DNA from: Deltaproteobacteria bacterium
Lineage (GTDB): Bacteria > Desulfobacterota > Desulfarculia > Adiutricales > Adiutricaceae
Reading direction: 5' to 3'
DNA: 46,639 bases
Assembly: GCA_031276635.1 (NCBI GenBank)
Contig: JAISMU010000104.1
Coordinates: 1 to 46,639 of the forward strand
Both the position numbers and the translations under genes were made by a program. Positions 9,524 to 19,183 of this stretch are shown here, piece by piece. The notes below the pieces were generated by a model. It saw nothing but the letters and a program-made list of their open reading frames with translations, was not told where the DNA came from and ran no database searches. Numbering within the stretch: position 1 is the first letter of the stretch; each line of letters starts with the position of its first letter.

Positions 9524-10439
9524 ACATCAAGGCCTGAGATGGAAGCATAGTAGCATAACCGGCCTTTTCAGACAAATGTCATCGCGGTGGCAAATGCCAC
9601 CTTGAAAACCAGCTCCTTATTTTAACCAAGGGGCCCTGGTTTGTCCCTGAAAAAAATAGTCCCTGGAAAAAAGTTTGTCCCTGGAAAAAAGCCAATCTCT
9701 GGAAAAAAAATTTGTTCCTGGAAAAAAGCTAGTCCCTGGTCAAAGTTGGTCGCCCGGCCCTGGCATTTCCTCAGGCTCCAGGGAAGAGGGTTGGGGCGGG
9801 CTCGGCGGCCTCTGGGGGAAGCTCTAGGAGCTCCGGTCGCCCCTCCCAGGGGGCCCCGGGGGAGGGTAGCCGGCTAGAGGAGCTAAAACTTCGCTTAGGA
9901 GGCCAAGCTCAGGATACAAATGTTTTTAAAATATAACAATATATATATTTATATTGTTGCCACGGGGTCAACAAGAATTGTATAATAAGACAGCTCTCGC
10001 CGAAAATTCTTTTTATTTTCGGGTTCTCGCGACCCTGGTCGCGGCCAGAGGGAGGTTGACTGGTTTCCGAGTCCAGGCTTAACCTCATCGGGCTTTTCCC
10101 CTGGTCAGCGTGGGTCTCCCCGGGTGGGGCTGGCGGACGCCCTGAGTCAAGGCTCCCGCGGCCGCCTAGCGCGGCGACTGGCGAGTTAAGCCGGACTAGC
10201 GGACCCCAGAGAGCCGCGTCGAGCTTTTCCGGGCCGTCAGGCCCAAGTCAGGGGCGACAGCCTTGAGTCGGGGCTCACCCGGCGGGCCGGGGTTCATTAT
10301 TTTAGATCGTTATTTATCTTTTATCGGCGGCTCAAGGCTGGCGCAACGGTCGCTGGCGGCGAGCCCAGGCTCAAAGACCTGACTCTGAGACAAAATGAAC
10401 CTAATAGATATCGCCCATTGGCGATAAGGATAAATTTTT
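9524..10439. other. Spacer with tandem repeats and an AT palindrome
   Basis: The 0.9-kb spacer between nadK and the metallo-hydrolase contains an 18-bp tandem array (9643-9750), a GC-rich stretch, and a small perfect AT hairpin near 9934-9958 (arms AACAATATA / TATATTGTT). No gene was supported. Confidence 0.5.
9643..9750 (+). repeat. Short tandem repeat, about 18 bp x 6
   Basis: Six imperfect units of consensus TCCCTGGAAAAAAGNNNG start at 9643, 9660, 9678, 9696, 9715 and 9733, a period of 17-19 bp. One frame would read as Pro-Gly-Lys-Lys-rich hexapeptides, but there is no usable start or ribosome binding site, and the units vary in length by non-multiples of three. A non-coding array is therefore more likely. 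Confidence 0.8.
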
Positions 10440-11135
10440 ATGCAACTAACGGCGGGTGTTTATTTTTACGCCAGTCCCGGAGGTTTGGACTTTTCCGGGG
10501 AGATCTGCTCAAACACCATTATCCTGCGGGGCCAAAAGTTGGTTGTCATTGATCCTGGTCGTCTGGATCGTTTGCCCGGGCTGTTAGAGAAAATGGTCGA
10601 TGACGGGCTCAACCCAGATGATATTGACAGCGTTATCCTGACCCACTCTCATCCCGATCACCTGGAGGCGGCCCCAGAGCTGGCGGCCCGCTTCGGGGCC
10701 CGCCTTTGCCTATCGAGCCTGGAGCGGAAGTTTCTCCAGGAGTCCTCGGAGATTTTTTACGCCAAGTACCAATATCCTGGACCGGAGGTCAAGTTTGAGG
10801 TTTGCGAGCCCGGGGTCGCCAGTTTCCCGGGCCTGAGTTTTAACATTATTTCCACGCCTGGGCACACCCCCGGGGGGTTGTCCATCTTCTGGCCGGAAAA
10901 AAAGCTCCTTGTGACTGGGGATCTTTTTTTTCCGGGAACCATCGGGGCCATCAACCTTTTTGGCGGCAATCCCGGGGAATTGTATAAAAGCGTGGCCCGT
11001 TTGCGGGACGTGGGGGGGGTGGAAATGGTTTTGTGCGGTCATGGCCCGGCCCTCGTTGACCGGGATATGGTCATTCAGAACTACCGGGCTCTGCTCGCGG
11101 AGATCGCCACCAAAAAGGCGGCGGGCGTTCTTTAA
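10440..11135 (+). CDS. Metallo-beta-lactamase-fold hydrolase
   Basis: This is a probable cytosolic di-metal hydrolase of the glyoxalase II/MBL superfamily; the substrate is unknown. The 231 residues contain the metal-binding motif THSHPDH (His69, His71, Asp73, His74), then STPGHTPGG (third His ligand), VTGDLFF (bridging Asp) and CGHGPA (last His). All expected ligands are present. The ATG at 10440 has TAAGGA about 9 nt upstream. There is no signal peptide. It stands alone with a hairpin 64 nt past its stop codon. Glyoxalase II is possible, but the family is too broad for a firm name. Confidence 0.85.
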   Translation: MQLTAGVYFYASPGGLDFSGEICSNTIILRGQKLVVIDPGRLDRLPGLLEKMVDDGLNPDDIDSVILTHSHPDHLEAAPELAARFGARLCLSSLERKFLQESSEIFYAKYQYPGPEVKFEVCEPGVASFPGLSFNIISTPGHTPGGLSIFWPEKKLLVTGDLFFPGTIGAINLFGGNPGELYKSVARLRDVGGVEMVLCGHGPALVDRDMVIQNYRALLAEIATKKAAGVL

Positions 11136-11198
11136 GGGCCTGTTTCAGGTTCAAGCTCGCCAGCTCTTCCGACCGCCCGGGCCGGACGAAAAATCATG

Positions 11199-11239
11199 GA
11201 GCCGAATACCTCCTCATTTGGGTGAGTGGCATTCGGCTC
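11199..11239. terminator. Hairpin between convergent genes, possible bidirectional terminator
   Basis: Perfect 9-bp arms GAGCCGAAT (11199-11207) and ATTCGGCTC (11231-11239) lie midway between the stop codons of the MBL hydrolase and HU. T-runs on either side are short (TTTTT on the minus strand after a few bases), so termination strength is uncertain. Confidence 0.5.
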
Positions 11240-11307
11240 TAAAAGTTTGCGCGGTAAGCTCTGGGTAAGGGCCGACCTCAAAGCTGGTTAGGCGACGCGA
11301 GAGGAGA

Positions 11308-11580
11308 TTAGGCGAAGTTCTCCTTGACGGACTTGGAGGGCTTGAATGTCAAGGCGTTGTGGGCCTTGACCTTGACCTGTTCGCCGGTCTGGGGGTTGCG
11401 GCAGGTTCTTTTGGCCCGCTTAACCAGGTGAAAAACGCCAAGGCCGGCCAAAGCGAAACGCTTTTCCTTCTTGACAGTCTTAAGGACCGTGGCAACGAGC
11501 CCGTCAATGACGGACTTGGTGGCGGCCTGGCTAATGCCGGCTTCCTCGGCCAGCTTGGCGATGAGTTCGGTCTTCTTCAT
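11308..11580 (-). CDS. HU/IHF-family DNA-binding protein
   Basis: This is a nucleoid-associated, DNA-bending dimer. The 90-residue product has the HU layout: the helical MKKTELIAKLAEEAGISQAA, then the beta-arm region GLGVFHLVKRAKRTCRNPQT (the GFGxFxxxxRxxRxGRNPxTGE signature), and a C-terminal FKPSKSVKENF helix. An unusual Cys stands in the arm where Gly is common (RTCRNP). The ATG at 11580 has AAGGAGG 8 nt upstream. The frame is open for a further 105 codons upstream (to a TTG at 11895), but that part is not HU-like and lies in the transcript leader. A strong promoter about 360 nt upstream drives it. Confidence 0.93.
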   Translation of the reverse strand: MKKTELIAKLAEEAGISQAATKSVIDGLVATVLKTVKKEKRFALAGLGVFHLVKRAKRTCRNPQTGEQVKVKAHNALTFKPSKSVKENFA

Positions 11581-11941
11581 GCAGACATCCTCCTTAAGGA
11601 AGAAAATGACGTCCCCTCTCCAGGGCGTCAAGGTCAATAGCCCGCCAGGGGCTGGGATTAGGGAAAGCCTGGGCTCCTTGACAGGTTGCCCCAAAACCAG
11701 TTGGGACTGGGTAGTTTTAAACTGGCCTTGTGGCTTTTTGGGGGCTCCCTTAAGAGCCTCCGCCTCGCTAAAAGCGAGGCTCCGCGCTAGTTGACGAAAA
11801 ATGGGGCTGGCTAAGATATTAAAAGCGCTTATGGCTTGAGAGCCAGGCGATGAGCCTGAAATTTCATCCAGAAGACTTGGAATGTAGAGAGCCAATAACC
11901 CCGGAAACTTAAGAACCTTTTATCTTTCTTTTATCTTATCT

Positions 11942-11970
11942 ATAGTAGTCAACATTTTTATGTCTGTCAA
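11942..11970 (-). promoter_or_regulatory. Sigma-70-type promoter of the HU gene
   Basis: On the minus strand a perfect -35 TTGACA (11965-11970) is followed after exactly 17 nt by TACTAT (11942-11947). The start point would be near 11935, about 355 nt before the HU start codon, leaving a long leader. Confidence 0.7.
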
Positions 11971-12833
11971 TACTTTTTGAAGGCAAAAGGCAAATTATTT
12001 TTGGTTTTATGGGCCTGGAAAGAAAAAATTTTGCCTTTGTCCGCGAGAGACTCTCTTTTTCGCTCAGGGAACGCCCGAAATGAGGATCGGCTGGCGGGGA
12101 GAGGCCTGGCTCCCACTCAAAATAACAATCTGGTCTGGGAGGAAGGCGGCTGATTTACTCCGCTATGAAGAAGAGAAAAAGTTTTTCAGGCCAATCAGGG
12201 GGCCTCAATTGCATGTCCAAAGAGGGTCTGGCTGGCTGACCTTCGGGTCGGAGGGTCGGCTAACCAGACCTCTGAAAAGGCCCGTCTGGCCAGGTTTTTA
12301 AGAGCAATGGCCAGAATGGCCAGAAAGGTTGGCCTCAGCGGGGGCCTGGTCCGGGCCTGATTTTTTTTTCATTTGGCCAGCCCGCGCTGGCGGCGGTCAG
12401 GCTGAAGACCGCCGCTTAATCACGCTGTCTCTGGCTCCGGGATCCAATCCTCTGGTTGATCCGAGGGGATTGAGGTTGGCTCGCCTTTTCCCTGGTCAGC
12501 CTGTTTCTCAGTTTTTCGGTTGCCTGGATGAGGGCTGGTTGGTTGGTTGAGGGTTGGCGGGCAAGGGGTCCGCCTATCGCGGGCGCCGAAAGGCCGCCGC
12601 CTGAAACCAAGGGTAGTCCAGGCGCCCATTCGGGGTGAGGTTGGGTCGGCGCCCGGGTTTTTTTCCGAGAAAAGGTCCAGAAAAAGGGGGCTGGTAGGGC
12701 TCTTTAGCCGCTCTTTTGGCTTTTATTGGCGGGCTATTTTCCACCCAAAGCGGCTCTGGGGCGGCTGTTTTCGATTCCGTCAGAGGGGGAGAGGTCAAGT
12801 TTAACCAGATTCTGCGGCCAAAGGAACAAAAAC

Positions 12834-12862
12834 TTGACTGAATAGGTTTATATGGCTAAAAT
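12834..12862 (+). promoter_or_regulatory. Sigma-70-type promoter of metK
   Basis: TTGACT (12834-12839), a 17-nt spacer and TAAAAT (12857-12862): each box is one mismatch from consensus. Transcription would begin near 12869, giving a leader of about 37 nt. That leaves no room for a SAM riboswitch. Confidence 0.7.
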
Positions 12863-12905
12863 AACCTGATGTATCTAATGGGCAACTGAAAGGAGCCTAA
12901 AAATA

Positions 12906-14105
12906 ATGAGTCAGGAAACATTCTTCTTTACCTCTGAGTCAGTCACCGAGGGGCACCCCGACAAGGTGGCGGACCAGATTTCTGACGCTATCCTGGACGC
13001 CATTCTCTACAACGATCCCCAGGGTCGGGTCGCTTGCGAGACTTTGGTCACCACTGGCCTGGCCCTGATAGCCGGGGAAATTACCACGAACTGCTGGGTG
13101 GATCTGACGGAAGTGGTCAGGGCCACCATTAAAAAGATAGGCTACAATGACTCAGCGATGGGTTTTGACTGGAAGACCTGCGCGGTTATTAACACTTTAG
13201 GCAAACAGTCCCCGGATATCGCCATGGGGGTTGACGCGGGGCAGGATAAGGAGCAGGGAGCCGGCGATCAAGGCATGATGTTTGGCTACGCCACCCTGGA
13301 GACGTCCGCCTTCATGCCTCTGCCTATCTACCTGGCTCATCGCTTGACCGCGAGATTAGCCCTGGTGCGGCACAATGGGGTGTTGAACTTTTTAAGGCCA
13401 GATGGCAAATCCCAGGTGACCGTCGAGTACGTCAATGGCCGGCCTAAGCGGGTGGACGCGGTGGTGGTCGCCGCTCAACACTCCCCTGAGGTTTCCACGG
13501 ACACTTTGAGACAATCCATAATCGAGGAAGTCGTCAAGAAAGTTATTCCGGCCAGCCTTCTGGACGCGGACACGAAACTCTTTATCAATTCCACTGGTCG
13601 GTTTGTCATAGGCGGGCCAGTGGGCGACTGCGGCCTGACTGGCCGGAAAATTGTTGTTGACTCTTACGGCGGCTGGGGTCGCCATGGGGGCGGTTGCTTC
13701 TCCGGCAAGGACCCCTCCAAAGTTGATCGCAGCGCCTGCTATATGGCTCGCTACGCGGCTAAAAACGTGGTGGCGGCGGGACTGGCCGATCGTTGCGAGG
13801 TGCAGTTGGCTTACTCCATCGGTCTGGCTGAGCCGGTGTCTCTGATGGTTTCCACCTTGGGCTCCGGGCGCGTCCCTGAGGACAAGATCTCCCAGGCCTT
13901 GCGGCAGACAATGTCCTTTAAGCCGGCTAACATGATCGAGACTCTCAAGCTCAAAAGGCCTATCTATGAGAAGACCGCCAGCTATGGCCATTTTGGGCGC
14001 TCGGAGAAAGAGTTCACCTGGGAGGCCACGGACCTGGCTGATCGTTTAAGGGAAGCGGCTGGCATGAAAGGCTTGCCCCCAGTCGTTGATTTTACAATCA
14101 AATGA
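12906..14105 (+). CDS. metK: S-adenosylmethionine synthase
   Basis: Methionine adenosyltransferase makes SAM from methionine and ATP in the cytosol. The 399 residues, normal length, include [20 protein letters not shown] (residues 11-30), [12 protein letters not shown], and the glycine-rich [20 protein letters not shown] followed by [13 protein letters not shown]. The family usually has AFSGKDxTKVDRSAAY in the latter, so the Cys and Ser are small variations. The ATG at 12906 is preceded by AAAGGAG about 11 nt upstream. It is flanked by its own promoter and a strong intrinsic terminator, so it is monocistronic. Confidence 0.98.
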   Translation: MSQETFFFTSESVTEGHPDKVADQISDAILDAILYNDPQGRVACETLVTTGLALIAGEITTNCWVDLTEVVRATIKKIGYNDSAMGFDWKTCAVINTLGKQSPDIAMGVDAGQDKEQGAGDQGMMFGYATLETSAFMPLPIYLAHRLTARLALVRHNGVLNFLRPDGKSQVTVEYVNGRPKRVDAVVVAAQHSPEVSTDTLRQSIIEEVVKKVIPASLLDADTKLFINSTGRFVIGGPVGDCGLTGRKIVVDSYGGWGRHGGGCFSGKDPSKVDRSACYMARYAAKNVVAAGLADRCEVQLAYSIGLAEPVSLMVSTLGSGRVPEDKISQALRQTMSFKPANMIETLKLKRPIYEKTASYGHFGRSEKEFTWEATDLADRLREAAGMKGLPPVVDFTIK

Positions 14106-14505
14106 AGGTTGAGGCTTGATTGAGGAAAAGGCCGGCTTACGCCGGCCTTATTATTTTCCAAAGCTTGGCCGGGGTCAGGGCCAGAGCCGGCCCGCTCGGG
14201 TCAGAGCTCTGGCCCGAGGCCAGCCCAAGCGACGGAATCATAAGGAAGAAGGCGGAGGGCCTGGGCCAGGCTCTTTGGGGAGCCTGGGGCCCGGTTTGCG
14301 AGTTCATGTCCCCGAGTCCAGGTCCCGCGGGAGGACGAGGCTGGCCTTAATTGAAAGGACATTTCCGGGGCCCCGGGGCCTGATGGTAACATTATTATAT
14401 ATAGGAGTTTGGCGCGAGCGACTACAGGTCCGGCTCGCGTCAACCCCTTTTGAGTTTACGGCCCCAAAGCCCCAGGCCCAGGGCGGCCTGGGGCGGATTG
14501 GCGGA
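14106..14505. other. Spacer between metK and AAA+ ATPase A
   Basis: It holds the metK terminator and then GC-rich sequence with no supported gene. A GC hairpin near 14467-14493 (arms GCCCCAGGC / GCCTGGGGC) lies just past the stop codon of the convergent AAA+ gene and could end its transcript, although no T-run follows on the minus strand. Confidence 0.4.
14128..14157 (+). terminator. Intrinsic terminator of metK
   Basis: Perfect 9-bp stem AAGGCCGGC (14128-14136) / GCCGGCCTT (14141-14149) with loop TTAC, followed by ATTATTTT, beginning 23 nt after the metK stop codon. Confidence 0.85.
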
Positions 14506-16743
14506 TTAGTTGATCAGACGTTGGGTTTGGGCCGGTTTATCAGCGGGCGGATTTTCCTCGTTGGGAGGCGAGGCCAGCCGGGAGCTGGCCTCATTCTCCA
14601 GTAAGGCCAAAAGGCTGAGATTGTCAATCTCATTAGAATTGGCGTAACTCATGGAGTCAAACACGGCGGAGAAATCAGAGTGGACCAGAGTGGTTAAACT
14701 CTCCAGGCGTTTCATTTCCCCGTCAGTCAAAGGCTGGCCAGACAGAGGCTCCAAAAAGGCCGCGAATAGTTCCAACCGGCCCGAGTGGCTGAGGGGCCCA
14801 AACTCAACCCGGCGCCCCAGACGTCTTTTGGCGGCGGGGTCAAGATCGGCTATCCTGTTGGTGGTTCCGATAAAAAGCCCGGTGAAATGATCCAGGCAAG
14901 TTAAAAACTCATTGACCAGAGACAACTCGAATGACCGAACGGCCCGATCGCGGTTGTAAATAAACGACTCCACCTCGTCAATGATGACCAGGCCCAGGGC
15001 TAGCTCATACTTTTTAAAAAGTCTGGCCAGATTAATTTCGCTTTCGCCCACGTACGGGGAAATGATGTCCGAGACCCGGGCTCGGGTGATGTCCAGCTCC
15101 AGCTCTTGAGCCAGATAGTTGGCCAACTCCGACTTGCCTGTGCCAGGGGCGCCGTGAAACAACAGTCGCAGGCCACGGCGCTCCTCAACCGGCAGTTGCT
15201 GATTGCGGTCGCGCCAGTTTTTCAGAGAGGGCAGAATTTCGGCCAGGGGCGGATTGGTGACCAGGGTCTCCAACCGGTATTGGGGCGGAACCTTGAGGGG
15301 CCGGGTCTGGCGGCCAGAGAGATCCAGGTGGGCCCTTAATTGTTTTTTGAGCCACAGGTCCGCTTCGCTCGCCGACTCGGGCCGGGCTTCCTTGGTCTTC
15401 TCCAGGGCCTGGGAAATAACGCCGGGGCTGACCTCAAAGTCTTTGGCCAGAAGGCGGGTGGCGTCCTCCGTAATCAGGCTCTCGCCCAATTCGCCCATTT
15501 TTCTCCGCCAGATCCGTAAGCGCGAGTTCGACCCCAGCTTGGAAAATTTCAAGCTGAAGGCGAAGCGCCGGATGACTGAGCTGTTGATGAGCGAGGCGTC
15601 ATTGACGATCCAAAGGCAGGTCGGGCCAGTCTTCTCAAGGAAGTAGTCCAGCCAGCTTTTGTCTGGCGGCGAATCCAGGTTGAGCATTTTGAAGAAAAAA
15701 TTGTTTGATTTTGACTCCAAAAGCTTATCGGCCTCATCAATGATGAGAAGCCGACCGTTCCCCTCCTTTAAATAACTGTGAGCCACGTATAGATTGTTGC
15801 GGTGGCTTTTAGGGTTGTTCCCGGCTTTGACCTCCATGGCTTTGGCCCCGATATCTTGGGCCAGAAATCTGGCCAATTGGGTCTTGCCCACGCCTGGAGG
15901 GCCATAAAATAGGACATGGGTCGGGGTTTTGGAAGGCCCCTGGAGAAGCCTTTTCAGCAATTCCATGGTTTGGCGATCCAGGAAGAAATCACCTTCCCCC
16001 AGAATCGAGGCCGGAGCCGGAGCGAAAGAGTAGAGGCTCTCCGGGGAGTCGGGCAACTCCAAAAGGCGGTAGACGCAGTCATCCAGCTCCGGGCAGCGGT
16101 TGAGACTTTCCGTGATGATATCCAACTTGACGAGCCGACCAGACAGGGACGAGTTGACCTCTGACCGAGACGCGCCCAACAAGGCGGAGAGAATAGGCCT
16201 GTTGACCAGGGTGAAAGACTTCAGCTCACTGTCAATGTAGGAATCCAGGCAACGGTAGGAATCCAGAATATACAAAAGCCTGACCAGACTCAGATCCACC
16301 TCGCCTAAATCCAGCAGATCGGCCAGTTTCGCGAATTTTGTCTCCATGGGCGAGATCAGGGCCTTTTCCTGGATCGACTCAATCCTCTTGACCAGGGCCG
16401 CCAGGAACTTGTCGATTACTCCGTCAGAGAGGCCCTTTTTTTTTCTGAGCTCTCTGACGAAGGCGTGGTCCAGGTCATCACGGTGCGAGTTTGACTCAAT
16501 GATTTCCTCAATGTCCAAGAACTCGACCGACCTGAAAACATCCAGATAGTCATCAAGGCCAAGGCAGATTCTGAGCGCCTCCAGGCAGCTGGAGTCCAGG
16601 ATTCTGGATAACTCCAGGGCTCGGTAGGTGTAAAGGTTAAAGTGGTAGTTGATCCACAAGTTGTCGTCGCTCAAAATGGAGTTGCTCCCGTGGCAACTGT
16701 TTCTGAAGCTGTTTTGGTGCCGAAGAAAGAATGGATTAGTCAT
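14506..16743 (-). CDS. Tandem AAA+ ATPase A (COG0464/SpoVK-like)
   Basis: This 745-residue protein has two AAA+ modules and no known substrate. Residues 1-250 form a helical N-terminal region. D1 has Walker A GPPGVGKT (281-288), Walker B LLIIDEAD (332-339) and Arg392-Arg393 in the finger position. D2 has GAPGTGKS (531-538), SPYVGESE (562-569), LVIIDEVESF (585-594), sensor GTTNR (626-630) and a C-terminal LDPAAKRRLGRR. Both sites look active. The layout matches a broad bacterial group of double-AAA+ proteins, generally uncharacterised. The ATG at 16743 has GAGAGG about 8 nt upstream. There is no adjacent partner gene. A diverged paralog (ATPase B) lies at 36620-38884. There is no signal peptide, so it is cytosolic. 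Confidence 0.85.
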   Translation of the reverse strand: MTNPFFLRHQNSFRNSCHGSNSILSDDNLWINYHFNLYTYRALELSRILDSSCLEALRICLGLDDYLDVFRSVEFLDIEEIIESNSHRDDLDHAFVRELRKKKGLSDGVIDKFLAALVKRIESIQEKALISPMETKFAKLADLLDLGEVDLSLVRLLYILDSYRCLDSYIDSELKSFTLVNRPILSALLGASRSEVNSSLSGRLVKLDIITESLNRCPELDDCVYRLLELPDSPESLYSFAPAPASILGEGDFFLDRQTMELLKRLLQGPSKTPTHVLFYGPPGVGKTQLARFLAQDIGAKAMEVKAGNNPKSHRNNLYVAHSYLKEGNGRLLIIDEADKLLESKSNNFFFKMLNLDSPPDKSWLDYFLEKTGPTCLWIVNDASLINSSVIRRFAFSLKFSKLGSNSRLRIWRRKMGELGESLITEDATRLLAKDFEVSPGVISQALEKTKEARPESASEADLWLKKQLRAHLDLSGRQTRPLKVPPQYRLETLVTNPPLAEILPSLKNWRDRNQQLPVEERRGLRLLFHGAPGTGKSELANYLAQELELDITRARVSDIISPYVGESEINLARLFKKYELALGLVIIDEVESFIYNRDRAVRSFELSLVNEFLTCLDHFTGLFIGTTNRIADLDPAAKRRLGRRVEFGPLSHSGRLELFAAFLEPLSGQPLTDGEMKRLESLTTLVHSDFSAVFDSMSYANSNEIDNLSLLALLENEASSRLASPPNEENPPADKPAQTQRLIN

Positions 16744-17637
16744 TTTTCAACCTCTCGTTTAGAAAAAATCGCCCTGGTTTTCAAAATAAGAAAAGCTTGG
16801 CCTATCATGAGGGCGGGTCAAAGAAAGCCATTGATTTAATTCAAAGAGTCCTGGCCCAACTGAGGCTGACCAGGCTTTTGGGGTTTAAAAATCTAAAAAG
16901 TTGACCAAAGAGAGACTCTTCCAGGTTAATCGATTTGGGCCAGAAAAGGACTTTGGTCAGGGTCAATCGTCTAAAGGCGGTGAGCTCATAAAACGCCTCC
17001 ACGCCAGGTTGGGTCAACTTTTGGCCAACCGCGAGAGCCCAGGGTCAGGCGGTGGTTACTTCAGAGAAACAACCTGTTTCTTTAAATTAGCGGCGGTCGT
17101 ACCCGGCCGCCGAGGCGCTCCGAAACAATCGCGTAATCAGATTAACTCTCCAATTGGGAGATTACGCGAGGCTCTTGAGGCCAGACCGTGAGACGATTAG
17201 GTCTGGTCAAAGGTCTTGGCTCAGTCGGTTAAAAAATTAACTTCCAACATAGATATAATACCGCGAAAACCCTCTAAAATCTGGAGGGTTTGAGAAAACT
17301 GAAAAATTATTTTAGGTGTGATTTCAATTGGTTAGAAAAAAAGTTTAAAAATTTAAGCGATTATTCAGAAGGAAATTTTGAGGCGAGACGAATTAGCTGA
17401 ATGACAAAGTTTGAACTGGATCTTATTATACGCTATAATACTATTAAATTGAGGGATAAATATGTAAATTAAAATAAATAATAATTTGGCGGCAAATTTG
17501 AAACTGAATAGAAAATGCGGGGAAAAATTTAAAGACCTTTTCTGACGCGGCATTTTACAGGTTGAGGCGGTTAAACCGTTGAAATTATTAATGTTTCAGC
17601 GTATTTTTGGATATTTTCCCGCGGGCCCCAACCTGGT
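16744..17637. other. Spacer upstream of AAA+ ATPase A
   Basis: No supported gene. It contains a 9-bp inverted repeat at 17130-17168 and a hairpin near 17264-17291 (arms AAACCCTC / GAGGGTTT). An AT-rich part runs from about 17310 to 17560, where a 62-codon minus frame rich in Phe/Ile/Lys simply reflects base composition. Confidence 0.4.
17130..17168. repeat. Perfect 9-bp inverted repeat
   Basis: CGCGTAATC (17130-17138) and GATTACGCG (17160-17168) are exact reverse complements separated by 21 nt that contain a smaller CTC/GAG stem. It could be an operator or an RNA stem; it is not followed by a T-run. Confidence 0.6.
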
Positions 17638-17730
17638 TGGCGGAAAGGGAGGGATTCGAACCCTCGGTAGGGGGTTAAGCCCTACACTCGCTTAGCAGGC
17701 GAGCACCTTCGGCCTCTCGGTCACCTTTCC
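17638..17730 (-). tRNA. tRNA-Ser (anticodon GCT)
   Basis: Read on the minus strand, a 93-nt tRNA starts GGAAAGG and ends CCTTTCC-G-CCA, with the CCA encoded. The D arm, an anticodon arm CTCGC-CTGCTAA-GCGAG giving anticodon GCT, the long variable arm typical of tRNA-Ser, and the T arm with GGTTCGAATCC are all visible. It decodes AGC/AGU. Confidence 0.96.
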
Positions 17731-18687
17731 TTGGCCGGTCCAAATGATTTTTCTGAAATATTGGCAATGAAAAAAACGCGCGACCTCAGTCGCCTGAAAA
17801 CGCGCTTTATCGCGCCCAATCCTCGAAAAAACTGGCTTTTTATACCACATGGCCAGAGTTAAATCAATGCCCCGGAATTAGAAACCGCGATTCTAAGTTT
17901 GGCCAGGGAGAAAAAAATATCGAAAAATAGACGCCACAGTTAGCCATTAACTCTTTATATTCTTTATGATTTTTTATCATTCTAGTAATAAACAGAATAT
18001 TTATAGAAATTAATTAAGAGATATTATTTTAAGAATAATACCCGTCATCTATAATAATCAATTCGGTATTAATATGATAAGAAGTTAAAATATTTAAAGT
18101 ATTATCAATAATATTATAAGATATATATCTGAAAAAAATAGGTAGTTTTGTGTTTTTATGGATAACATAGTAAATTAATGATTTACTTATATATTATGTT
18201 AATAAAAACATATTAAACGAAAAAATACATCAAATTGATTGTTAAATGATAAATATTGCTGTTTTCTAATTTATTGATGTATAGACTACTGGCATTAGAC
18301 ATTGGCAGTTAATGTAGCTCTTTAAGCGGCTTTAGCCGCTTGCCTTGGAATAACGGTCAATCATGGAAAAATTGGGTTAAATTGGCAGCGCGTCCGGTTA
18401 CTCCAAAGTAATGATGGCTATGATTACGGCATTTCAAAACCTGTCAGCGCTCATTATTAAAGTTGATAATATTTTACTCCTCAATTTCGGGGTAAGTTCA
18501 GACATAGGGAGTCTAGGGTTTAAGCCTCGGATCCAATTTTACTATCTCTTGTGAGCGCTTACCCTGAGAAGGGATATTAGGGCCAGCGCTCCCGCGGGCT
18601 GTTCGCCGCTGATAAAACGACGACTGAGGCCGATCAGTCGCGACTCAGAGCTTTTCCTCAAGGGGCTTGGCCCGCCTGAGCGGCCAG
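17731..18687. other. Spacer with AT island
   Basis: It contains a possible minus-strand terminator (17769-17793), a strongly AT-rich island (about 17930-18300) and a GC-moderate segment (18300-18660) with a 7-bp hairpin AAGCGGC / GCCGCTT near 18323-18341. I could not match the segment to tmRNA, 6S, SRP or RNase P RNA signatures. No gene was supported. Confidence 0.4.
17769..17793 (-). terminator. Possible weak terminator upstream of tRNA-Ser(GCT)
   Basis: On the minus strand GCGAC-TGAG-GTCGC (17780-17793) is followed by GCG and seven T (17769-17776). The stem is only 5 bp. It would insulate the tRNA gene from transcription entering from the AT island. Confidence 0.35.
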
Positions 18688-19122
18688 CTAGGAACATTTC
18701 CTCCCATTTTTGATGTCATTGGCCCGCCAGACTCGATGGACGCTGGTGTGACTGATACCCAGGGCTTGGGCCATCAGACGGGCGCTCCAGGCTTTGCGGT
18801 GGTTGGGAGGCGGCTCGGTCAGGGTCTTCTCCACGATCAGCTGGCTCATACAATTAAATATTGTGGACGGCCGACCGCTACGGGGAGCGTCAAACTCTAT
18901 GCCCGCGAGCCGATTTTCGGCAAAGCGCGAGCGCCATTTTCCGACCCTGGCGTCAGAAAAACTCAGCGTTTTCGCTATGGACTCATTATTGTGGCCCATG
19001 GCGGCCAAGACTATTATTTTGGCCCGGTCAAGATACTTTCGCGGGGTATTGGGATTTTTCAGAATCAGGTCCAGTTTGGCTTTTTCCTCTGGGGTCAAGA
19101 CAATCTTGGGAGCTTGTCTCAT
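18688..19122 (-). pseudogene. Truncated IS630-type transposase, N-terminal part
   Basis: The 144 residues match the N-terminal helix-turn-helix half of IS630/Tc1-type transposases: LTPEEKAKLDLILKNPNTPR, a first HTH with ESIAKTLSFSDARVGKWRSR, the linker FDAPRSGRPS, and a second HTH with SARLMAQALGISHTSVHRVW. The frame stops after RANDIKNGRKCS, just where the DDE catalytic domain should begin, and none of that domain is found downstream. It therefore cannot transpose. It could be a dead remnant or, less likely, a retained DNA-binding protein. The start is ATG at 19122, 62 nt downstream of a tRNA-Ser gene on the same strand. Confidence 0.75.
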
Positions 19123-19183
19123 GGCTTGACCTCGGATATTTTCGCCCCGCCCCGTTGGGGCTCATGGGCAAGAACTGGTTACC

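Larger units (their letters stand above)
11581..12905. other. HU leader and spacer before metK
   Basis: From 11581 to about 11935 is the predicted 355-nt untranslated leader of HU (minus strand), with a stable hairpin of arms GCCTCGC / GCGAGGC near 11765-11783. From about 12000 to 12820 is a spacer with Pro/Arg-rich frames on both strands (for example minus 12574-12798 and 12420-12629). None of these frames has a convincing start, so eroded coding sequence is possible but not shown. The metK promoter is at the right edge. Confidence 0.45.

Noticed and set aside
9641-9877. 78-codon frame over the tandem repeat, rich in Pro-Gly-Lys-Lys
   Set aside because: TTG start without a ribosome binding site, unit lengths that vary by single bases, and an Arg/Pro-rich remainder typical of non-coding GC-rich DNA.
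12840-12905. SAM riboswitch upstream of metK
   Set aside because: The promoter leaves a leader of only about 37 nt and no S-box or SAM-II type structure was seen.
13392-13991. 199-codon minus-strand frame
   Set aside because: Antisense to metK, whose motifs are complete on the plus strand.
18300-18660. Possible tmRNA, 6S or RNase P RNA beside the tRNA genes
   Set aside because: None of the conserved core sequences of those RNAs could be found; only one small hairpin is visible.
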